47,763 bases of DNA, taken from assembly GCA_008000375.1 (NCBI GenBank), contig SMOI01000246.1, forward strand, positions 1 through 47,763, given 5' to 3'. A program made the translations under genes and the position numbers. The notes below the pieces were generated by a model. The model was not told the origin of the DNA. It ran no database searches and worked only from the letters and a program-made list of their open reading frames with translations. Below are positions 40,675 to 47,763 of this stretch, one piece after another (the stretch's first letter is position 1; the number at the start of each line of letters is the position of its first letter). The DNA is from Poteriospumella lacustris. Taxonomy: Eukaryota > Sar > Chrysophyceae > Chromulinales > Dinobryaceae.

Positions 40675-40687
40675 CATGATGACGGTG
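40675..40687. promoter_or_regulatory. Shared 13-bp motif CATGATGACGGTG (copy 3 of 3)
   Basis: Identical to the copies at 19873 and 32303. It sits about 145 bp upstream of the PRMT5 ATG and about 30 bp beyond the 3' end of the tRNA gene. Confidence 0.4.
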
Positions 40688-40717
40688 ATAAAAGAAATGG
40701 AAAAAGAGCAAAAGATA

Positions 40718-40789
40718 TGCCCGCCCTGAGAATCGAACTCAGGTTTCCTCGGCCACAACGAGAGATCCTAACCACTAGATGAGGCGGGC
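40718..40789 (-). tRNA. tRNA-His, anticodon GUG
   Basis: Read on the minus strand it folds as a full cloverleaf. The acceptor is GCCCGCC/GGCGGGC, the D arm ATC...GAT with TAGTGGTTAG, and the anticodon stem TCTCG/CGAGG. The loop TTGTGGC gives anticodon GTG. The variable loop is short, the T arm is CTGAG-TTCGATT-CTCAG and the discriminator base is A. The internal A box (TAGTGGTTAGG) and B box (GTTCGATTC) are intact and there is no intron. A TTTT terminator follows about 5 bases after the 3' end (40713-40710). The G at -1 is not encoded, as usual in eukaryotes. Confidence 0.95.
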
Positions 40790-40964
40790 CGACAGTTGGG
40801 AAATCAGATCTAATAAAATCTTGTTTCTGTAGACACCTTGGTGTCATGATGATGATAGGCGGAATGCGGATAGTTTGGTACTGTATTTAGATTGCTGGAG
40901 TTGTTGAGCAAAGATGTCATACTAGTATTGCTTTGTCTCAGTAACTACGAGGATCTTGTCCGAA

Positions 40965-42045
40965 ATGAGTTCGCCAATTGAAATTAAATCTAGAACGAAG
41001 GTTTCTGGTGGTTTACTACTTCGCGTGAGCCATCAATCCATCTCAACAAAGACTGGAATGACATTTGCCGTGTTCTTGCCTGGTGGATCCTACCCAGTTG
41101 AAAGTGAATCGAAGACCCCTTACTTGGTGTACTTGTCAGGACTCACATGTACTGATGAAAATGTCTGCCAGAAGTCTGGTGTCTTCCGTGATCTTGCCGC
41201 GACGGGGGTAAGTGCGGTTCCCTATTGATGTCGCAATTGAAAACAGAATGTCGAGGTCATCACTGAATAAACTGTCATCTAGCTGGCCTTTGTTGCCCCT
41301 GATACATCTCCTCGTGGTGCAAACATTGCAGGTGAAGATGATGGATGGGATTTCGGCACCGGTGCAGGCTTCTATTTGGATGCAACCGCTGAGCCGTGGT
41401 CCAGCAACTACAGAATGTATTCGTACATCACGGATGAACTTCCAGCTCTCTTGGCGGAGCACTTTCCATCCCTTGATCAGCACCGAGTTGGAATTCTTGG
41501 TCATTCCATGGGAGGACATGGTGCTCTTACCATCGCGTTCAAAAATCAGAGCAAATACAAGTAAGTTTCCGCGGCTTTCGCTGGAGCAAAAGCTTTTCCG
41601 TCATTGTACAACTGTTCATTTTAGGAGCGTGTCCGCCTTCGCACCAATTTCTAACCCGTCTTCTTGCCCGTGGGGAGTGAAGGCTTTCTCAGGTATGAAT
41701 GGGACGGATAACTGCATGTATTGCTGTGGTGCATGACTCCTCACCATAAAACCTTCAAAAATAGGGTACTTGGGAGCCGACAACAAAGAGCAATGGTCTC
41801 AGTATGATGCCACTGAATTGCTTCAGCGTCTTGGTCGCACTGTTTTTGATGATATCCTCATTGATGTTGGTTTGGCCGATAGCTTTTACGTGCAAGGGCA
41901 GCTACTTCCGGAGGCTCTTCAGAATGCCGCCAATGCTGTTAACCAGCCAATCACTTTGCGATTCCAAGAGGGTTATGATCATAGCTATTACTTTGTGTCG
42001 TCCTTCATCTCCGATCACGTTCGTTTCCATGCGGCAAGACTCTGA
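40965..42045 (+). CDS. ESD: S-formylglutathione hydrolase (esterase D)
   Basis: Four exons, 40965-41207, 41283-41560, 41625-41692 and 41765-42045 (introns 75, 64 and 72 bp), giving 289 residues, the normal family length. Diagnostic segments are [36 protein letters not shown], the nucleophile elbow [10 protein letters not shown] (Ser156), [27 protein letters not shown] (Asp234) and EGYDHSYYF (His269). It hydrolyses S-formylglutathione to formate and glutathione, the second step of glutathione-dependent formaldehyde removal in the cytosol. The ATG at 40965 ([10 protein letters not shown]) is the first in frame. All three introns splice without shifting the frame and rebuild family-conserved sequence, which supports them strongly. 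Confidence 0.95.
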
Positions 42046-42666
42046 AGTGAGTTTTTTTCAGTCTGTAGTGGTCGACATCCTTTGAAGGGGTAAACTGTGC
42101 TGCTTGCACTAAATGGTAGAACTTGACTATTATGATATGCACTTGTGGTTTGATCCTTCCTCGCTGAACTGCTGGCTGTGGTCGGTGTCGCGGCAGTTCT
42201 TCAGGAAGCACTTGCCGAGCGCGAAGGCGAAGGAGCCGCAGTCGGGCGTGGCCTCGCGGATTGCATGCGGTTGGTGTATCATTGTTTAGACTGGTAGGAA
42301 GTTCAAATCGCTCATGGTGTGGCGCGCTGGACATCCCCTCTCATTCAAAATGGCACCCCACCATTCTGACGCTTTCAGTTAATTGCTCTGTGATTCACCC
42401 ATTTGTTGAGGGCGATATCACCAGACTCTTCGGAATTCAACGTTGCGTCCACAAGACACCTCGAAATTGTCCTTTGTCTTTTGATCACTAAATGGACATC
42501 ATTCGTCCGATGAAGGTGAAGTCGTTTCACATGTTGAGTCAAGGGTATCTGGGTCCTCCTGGGTATCTCCACGTTTGGTGATGCGCTGCTGGTTCTTCGG
42601 CTCTGGAAATGAAAAGGGACAGCAGGCTCAGATTCTTTTTCTCGGAACAGATTGATAGAAGTCAAG
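42046..42666. other. Intergenic region between SFGH and the Crinkler-like gene
   Basis: It contains a GC-rich minus-strand coding-like frame (42130-42282, separate entry). The rest, about 42,290-42,660, precedes the Crinkler-like gene. A possible splice acceptor (GGAACAG at about 42650) just before its first ATG could hint at an upstream exon, but none can be identified. Confidence 0.4.
42130..42282 (-). CDS. Small GC3-biased open frame, unidentified cysteine-containing peptide
   Basis: A 50-codon frame from ATG 42282 to TAA 42132-42130. From its tenth codon nearly every codon ends in C or G (CGSFAFALGKCFLKNC and onwards), a bias far stronger than in the adjacent genes and confined to this frame. 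Cysteines are spaced C-x10-C-x4-C. I do not recognise it. It may be the visible exon of a small protein, or a fragment of an introduced gene with different codon use; the first nine codons and the last few do not share the bias, so the true limits may differ. Confidence 0.35.
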   Translation of the reverse strand: MIHQPHAIREATPDCGSFAFALGKCFLKNCRDTDHSQQFSEEGSNHKCIS

Positions 42667-45600
42667 ATGATTGCAAATATAGATACAGTAGCCCCCGATG
42701 TTGCAGCAGTTGCCGCTGCTACTGCTGCAGCTGCTGAGGAAGAAGAGAAATCTCCCATGACAGATGAGGACAAAACGAGAGAAGCATTTCCATCGTTTGT
42801 GTCATTTGCCGAGGACCTCCAGCAAAAGGTGCCGAATCATACATTTGTGCTTGCTTTGGAGGAACTGAAGAATGTTACTGAGGCGGCGGATGAGAGAAGC
42901 TTGTGGGACTACTTTACCAAACACAACTTACACGACTTGAAAGCAATACAAGGCTTCATGAATGCGCACCAGATTATCACCGCTTCTATAACAGATTTCC
43001 TTTCGTATGCCAATTTCTTAAAGAAATGGTACAATAGCCCTGAGAACGGTAGAACCACGGCAGGTACCGCACAGTCACAGTTCTTTGTCCTTCTGGCTCT
43101 GTTCCTTTTAATCACACATACCTGTCTATTTATGCGCTTACAGATGATGTGGATAAAACGCTCTTGAAAGAACTGCTCCTGGACACAGAGTTCCGCTCCT
43201 GTGACTACAAGGTGCTCGAGTATTTGGAAACCCACGTGAGAACAGGCGTCCAACGATTCCAAATGGCGAAGAACACGCCTGACGCGGTGGCTGCCCAGAC
43301 CTACAAGGGACCGTTTTCGGCCATATGTCAAAGCTCCGGAATGGGCAAGACTCGGCTGTCCCTCCAGTTGGCCTCCCGCGACCACATGCATGTGATCTAC
43401 ATGTGTTGTCGAACCGAGATGTCCGGCTATCCGCCGAGAACCCACTCCATCGCGACCTACATTGAAACGCGTGGTGCGGAGGCTACGTTTTGGCCCGTCC
43501 TGTTCTCCGTGATTATGGAAACGTATTGTGAGCGCGGCTTGAATGTGGAGGACAGCCGCGTCCGATGCGAGTGGTTGAAGCGCATCGTACAGAACCCCGA
43601 CTACGAAGACTTCTGGAAGAGCGTCGTCAAGAAGTGCGATGCGAGGCGCTCCGCCCCGGATGCCAGTGAACAAGCCGTGGAGGCGTTGATGAAGTTTGGC
43701 TCGAAGGACTATTTGGTTTTCGTGTTTGACGAGGCGTCCGTGTTGGCAGAAGAAAAGGAAGTACGGTGGCAGGCCACTCCTACTGGGGACACCCCCACCA
43801 CAGTGTCGATTTTGAACCGCATCCGCAAAGCCCTGTATGACGTCGGTGACATGTGCAACATCTTCGGATTGTTCGTCGACACGAACTCGCACATATGTCA
43901 TCTGCCCCCATCGGATAGCCGTCGGCGTCTGGCTCCGTCCGCTCGCAAGGGAGATGATACGAAATCGCCGCTGCTCGTGTGGCCTCCGTTTTGTGTGCTT
44001 CCCTTTTGCAACCCGGGCAAAACCGACCACATGCCGTCGGATATCATGCAGTACTTCCCTCTCGGTACCGATGCCCATGTCGGTGTGCGTGTGTCGTTCT
44101 GTCCGATGACATTGGCGCTCTTGTCACGTCCGCTGTTCGCGATGGACGCCTTCCGTCAGTTCCAGAGCCCGCGCACGTCTCACGCCAGCACCTCGGAGCT
44201 ATCCCGCTTAGTTGCCCTTGCGAAAGAGAAGCTCTTGGGCCGTCACGAGTGGGACGACATCCTGCGGTCCGATAGGTCGCCCTTCGAGGCCGACGTCGCC
44301 AAGCTGGCGGTCCTGGGTTGCCGGTACTTCCTGTCTAGCACCAGCACCCTTCACCAGCAGCTGCTTGTCCGACAGCACATGGCCACCTGCTTCGGCATAT
44401 CAGACGACGGAAAGGACCTCATCGTCGGCTACCAGTCGGAGCCGCTTCTCGCAGAAGCAGCGGCACAGATCATGCGGACGGAAGGTGCGTTCAAGGTACT
44501 GTTGGAGGCGTTGTGCGGACTGGCCGCCCGCGGATCGTTGGTCCTTCCGTCTGGCAAAGGCGAGATAGGAGAGGTCGTGGTGTGTCTTGCGTTGAGCCGC
44601 GCATTCGACAAAGCCAGCGACCGTCTTCGCTGCGAGCAAGAGGTGTCTCGCGGGACTGCCCCCACCACCTCTAGCGGTAGCGCGGCCGCAACCGCCGACC
44701 CGTCCCCGATATCGTCGCACTCGATACTGTGCCGACCGATTCCACTGGTAGATGTGCTGGTGGAGCTCTATGGCCGATCGACGACGGTTCGAGCACGCAT
44801 CGTCGAGTTGCTCGCAAACAGCGCGCTGGGACGCGGCGTCGTGATGTTCAATCACTTCGTCAAGGGCGGCCCAGAACCGATTCGCGACGTCGCGTCGTAC
44901 GCCGCGTTGCTGAAACGAGGTGCGGTGGTACTCTGCAAGAACGGCGAGGCGGCCAAGGACATCATCATTCCCGTCGCCTTGCCGAAGTCCCCAGACGGGG
45001 TGATTGACCTGTGGAACCGCGACAGTTATGTCCTGACCACGTGGGAAGTACAAGTCAAGCACTGGCAGGCGGCTTTCAATTTCAATACCTTGGTGTCTCA
45101 GATGGTGGCCACGAAGACCGTGGACGCAGTGGACAGTGGGTTTCGCGACTGCGTACGAGGCCGTAGTGCCCAACAGCAGGACGAGCGACACACCGCAAGT
45201 ACAGCGGCAAGTACCACGGTCTACCAGGTGCCCATACTGTACTCAGCCTTCAACACGAATGCCAATCGTGCCTCCGGCGTTGCGAGCGCCGCCATCGGGT
45301 CGGCGTTGACCTTCGACAGGCACTGGGCGATGTCGTCGGGCGCCACAGGCAGCTCGTCGCAGGCAGCAGACGCGGCGATGCCGAACCCCGAGGATGTCGA
45401 TAAACCGCAGTCGTCGCCACTGGAAGGAGAGCGCCAGACGGGAAAGCGCGAAGCGTCTAGAGGTGTTGCGCCAAGTGGACAGAACCTTTCCGATCAGCCC
45501 TTGCCGAAGAAACAGAAACAGTCGAAGCATGATGTGCCCGTCGTCGCTTCCTCCACAACGTTGCAGACAGAGACAGACAAAACCACGATGGAGGTGGTGG

Positions 45601-45788
45601 GGACGCATCTGTGCGGCGTGGCGAACTTTGCGGTGTTTGACGCCGAAGAACAAGAATTGATCCAGCGATTGCTCAGGGTATCGGACGACACAATGACCCT
45701 GCTGCTGGAATATCACACGAATGTACAAGGTGTTACGCTCAATGTTGCGCGAGATCGCGTGAGATGTCTGCGACCCGAGTGCGGTTGA
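42667..45788 (+). CDS. Crinkler/RHS-like protein: P-loop NTPase plus putative PD-(D/E)XK nuclease region
   Basis: Two exons, 42667-43048 and 43144-45788 (95-bp intron), giving 1008 residues. Residues 1-50 are Ala/Glu-rich and a helical segment follows to about 150. A P-loop-like motif QSSGMGKTR is at about 191-198, with Gln where the first Gly of a Walker A motif is expected. A hydrophobic strand plus DEA (LVFVFDEAS, about 318-326) looks like Walker B, followed by GLFVDTNSH and LPFCNPGKTD. Near residue 764 TWEVQVKHW resembles the (E/Q)xK strand of PD-(D/E)XK nucleases. The tail is disordered with a KKQKQSKH nuclear-signal-like patch. This order, NTPase then nuclease, is typical of Crinkler and trypanosome RHS proteins, many of which act in nuclei. 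The canonical Crinkler header LxLFLAK is absent and no signal peptide is seen, so an effector role is not established. Confidence 0.65.
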
Positions 45789-46218
45789 GATGGCATCCGC
45801 GTTCGGACGACGGCTGAGCTGACTCACGCCGCGGTCGATGTGTCCCGAAGATCACGATCGCTGCCGCTGTTGTTGTGTGTTTCCCTGTACCTCATTTGTT
45901 GTCGTTCTCGTACGTAGCCACTACTTACCTGTGTTCGCCATACCTTTTCTTGTAATCGGTGCAACCTTCAATGTGTGCGCGCACGTTGTACGGATGACTG
46001 TCCGCACTTCCATGTCTGTGCCTCCTTTGTTTGCCACGAGCAGCTTTCGTCCAATGACAAATGTAAATAAAGAGATGGCATGTTCGCACTGGTCCGTACC
46101 ATCTCTACCATATCTCAAGGAAGTGACCAACAGTGTAAGTTCAACGTGCATTACAGAAACGACCAGACCCGTGCAATACAGAAGTAGACTCCTGTCGCGC
46201 CTGCCAAACAGAGGGAGT
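45789..46218. other. Intergenic region downstream of the Crinkler-like gene
   Basis: An AATAAA sits near 46065 and could serve polyadenylation of the Crinkler-like transcript. The open frame across 45838-46269 has no recognisable content. Nothing else seen. Confidence 0.4.
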
Positions 46219-46506
46219 CTACTCCTTTCTTCGAGCAGAAGGCGAACCGACCTGTGTCGCGGACGATGATGATAATTCGCCAAATTCTCTTTTCCTATTG
46301 AGCGAGCCTGAAGGAGGCTGATTCCCATCCAGCGAAGCTTGCATTTCTTCATCGGAGGAATCCACATCGCCTAAACCAGCTAGGCTAGTTGACATCACGG
46401 TCTGCGCTTCCATCGGCACGGGAACAGACAACAGTGATTCAGCAGGACCAGCTACGACGAACGAGGTCGCTGGTGTTGACACCGCTGGAGTTGCAGCAGG
46501 GGTCAA
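46219..46506 (-). CDS. Possible C-terminal exon of the right-hand DUF285 gene
   Basis: An open frame of about 95 codons with protein-like composition (DVDSSDEEMQASLDG, RKREFGELSSSS) but no ATG start. The DUF285 frame ends at a TAA that overlaps a good donor, GTAAGT at 46515. An acceptor ending ACTAG at 46385 would splice it in phase into this frame (intron 131 bp), adding about 55 residues. The DUF285 copies on the left have no such tail, so this could also be unrelated. Low confidence. Confidence 0.25.
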   Translation of the reverse strand: MTPAATPAVSTPATSFVVAGPAESLLSVPVPMEAQTVMSTSLAGLGDVDSSDEEMQASLDGNQPPSGSLNRKREFGELSSSSATQVGSPSARRKE

Positions 46507-46511
46507 ACCAC

Positions 46512-47388
46512 TTACCAGTCCATTGACATATACTGCTCTTGTTGGTCAAGAGCAGTATCATCATGTGGTTTCTTGTAAAATATTGTTCTGACCTGGCTCA
46601 CATTCCAAGTCGATAGCGGCTGGTTGAATGACGTGGCTCTGTAAAACATGTGACTCATAGTGGTAACCTGTCCCACGTCCCAGGTAATCAGTGGCTGATT
46701 GAACGCAGTGGCATACTCAAGCATGCAACCCACAGTAGTGACTTTGCTCACATTCCCCGCGAACATGTAACTCATGTCGGTAACCTTGCTCACATCCCAG
46801 GAGTCTAGCAGCTGATTGAACGCTACAGCTCCGCAGAACATGCCACACATAGAAGTGACCTGGCTCACATTCCACGTAGACAACGGCATATTGTACTTCT
46901 TCGCACCTTGAAACATCCATCTCATGTTCGCTACTTTGCTCACATTCCATGTAACAAGCGGCTGGTTGAACTCGGTCGCATCGTTGTACATGTTGTTCAT
47001 CGACATCACATGCCTGACGTCCCATCGATTGATGCGGTCGTTGAACGCTGTTCTGCTGAATAACGAAGCCATACATGTTACATCGCTCACATCCCACTCA
47101 TTGATCTCACCGTATATCCGCAGGGTTCTCGCTCGGTCACTGCACCACAGCTTCACGGCCGTCCGCAACGTCTCGTTGTCGAACGACACCCAGGCATTCC
47201 CTGATCATCCGACGAACGCCGTACGGCAAGACGCAGCCTTCACAACGATCGGTCACGACTCGGTACAAACACAGGTCGACCGTCATGCGGATATGATAGT
47301 CTGCGCGATGGGAAGTCGCGGAACATGGTGGGTGATCCTGGACAGACAGCTCACATCCACGAGCTTTTGGTCTCATCAATAGCGTCAT
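46512..47388 (-). pseudogene. DUF285/BspA-like repeat gene with a frameshift in the cap
   Basis: From 47189 to 46512 one frame encodes the end of the cap (SFDNETLRTAVKLW, EINEWDVSDVT) and about seven 25-residue DUF285 repeats such as FNQPLSTWNVSQVTSM, one of them shortened. The start of the cap (DLCLYRVVTDRCEGCVLPYG, GVRRMIREC) lies just upstream but in a different frame, which has ATGs at 47388, 47376 and 47286. Relative to the intact paralogue the junction near 47190 lacks two bases, and no intron fits there. Either the gene is a pseudogene, a sequencing error is present, or the protein starts internally without the cap. It is clearly more diverged than the three left-end copies. Confidence 0.6.
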
Positions 47389-47610
47389 TGATGAAACGCT
47401 TTTTCGAAAAGTGTTGTGTTTCAATGTCAGTCGGTTCCTGACCCAGCTGCTCGCTCTCTATAAGATAGCGACCTCTTGCGGCTGGTCGATGACTTGATCT
47501 TTCTACGACCTGACCTATGATGATCAAGTAACACGAATAACTATTCGAGAACCCAATGCACCTTTTAGGTTAAGTAACTAAGAGTTTAATTAGAGTAATG
47601 ATTTACTCCA
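47389..47610. other. Right-end intergenic stretch
   Basis: AT-rich. It contains the small inverted repeat GAGTAA-TGAT-TTACTC (47593-47608) directly before the ATG of the edge gene. Nothing else is recognised. Confidence 0.35.
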
Positions 47611-47763
47611 ATGTCGGAAAGAAGCTACTCTAGTTGGTTGGTTGGTGGTTGGACAACGCTGTCGTTGGCCAACTTGATTGGTCTACAAAACTACTGGCAA
47701 CTGGAGTGCTCCTGCTACAAGGGTGGCACTGAACTACTGGCGGCGGACAGAGGAAAGTGGGAA
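47611..47763 (+). CDS. Start of an unidentified gene running off the right edge
   Basis: ATG at 47611 followed by 51 uninterrupted codons to the window end (MSERSYSSWLVGGWTTLSLA, then NLIGLQNYWQLECSCYKGG). Tryptophan-rich and protein-like; the other two plus frames contain stops. Too short to assign to a family. No intron or signal peptide is visible. Confidence 0.35.
   Translation, partial: MSERSYSSWLVGGWTTLSLANLIGLQNYWQLECSCYKGGTELLAADRGKWE

Larger units (their letters stand above)
40533..40964. promoter_or_regulatory. Region between PRMT5 and the SFGH gene, with tRNA-His
   Basis: Divergent promoters for PRMT5 (left) and S-formylglutathione hydrolase (right), with the tRNA gene between them. 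It also contains the 13-bp motif at 40675-40687. Nothing else is recognised. Confidence 0.45.

Noticed and set aside
42909-44078. 389-codon minus-strand frame opposite the Crinkler-like gene
   Set aside because: Antisense shadow; the plus strand has P-loop-like motifs and a consistent intron.

Overview
This is nuclear DNA from a eukaryotic microbe. Genes sit on both strands, several are interrupted by short GT-AG introns of about 55-130 bp, a tRNA-His gene is present, and the recognisable proteins are eukaryotic: a Rab2-type GTPase, a BBSome subunit (BBS9), PRMT5, a PH-domain kinase, an S-formylglutathione hydrolase and a glutathione transferase. BBS9 argues for an organism that makes a cilium or flagellum at some stage. 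The PH-kinase, EAT-type permeases, a Crinkler-like protein and BspA/DUF285 repeat proteins together fit a zoosporic protist, perhaps oomycete-like. That placement is inference; no rRNA or other decisive marker lies in the window.

Left end (1-4.8 kb): an accessory tandem array of DUF285/BspA-like 25-residue repeat genes on the minus strand. One is cut by the window edge, one has a decayed 3' end and one is intact. About 820 bp at 1-824 reappears, with no difference seen, at 3954-4777. A fourth, frameshifted relative lies at 46.5-47.4 kb.

Housekeeping block (4.9-17.1 kb): a large PH/serine-threonine kinase whose N-lobe is split by about 300 low-complexity residues, then RAB2 (seven exons), BBS9 (three exons, convergent to RAB2) and a secreted PhoPQ-related (PqaA/AprA family) protein.

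Transporter block (18.3-37.6 kb): an ankyrin-repeat protein, three EAT-type APC permeases (A on +; B and C on - and recently duplicated), a tandem-HAD protein and a sigma-like GST lying between B and C. B and C share an identical intron 3 and about 380 identical bp around it although intron 2 has diverged, which is the mark of recent gene conversion. All three share a nearly invariant 3'-terminal coding block. Their long 3' flanks are strongly pyrimidine-rich on the sense strand.

Right end (37.6-47.8 kb): a (GGGTAAC)n minisatellite, PRMT5, tRNA-His(GUG), S-formylglutathione hydrolase, a 1008-residue Crinkler/RHS-like NTPase-nuclease candidate, the degenerate DUF285 gene, and the first 51 codons of an unidentified gene running off the edge.

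The best candidates for something undescribed are the DUF285 array and its duplicated flank, the Crinkler-like protein, the permease conversion tracts, the split-lobe kinase, a 13-bp motif shared by three intergenic regions, pyrimidine-rich introns with matching 5' ends, and isolated high-GC3 coding-like islands.
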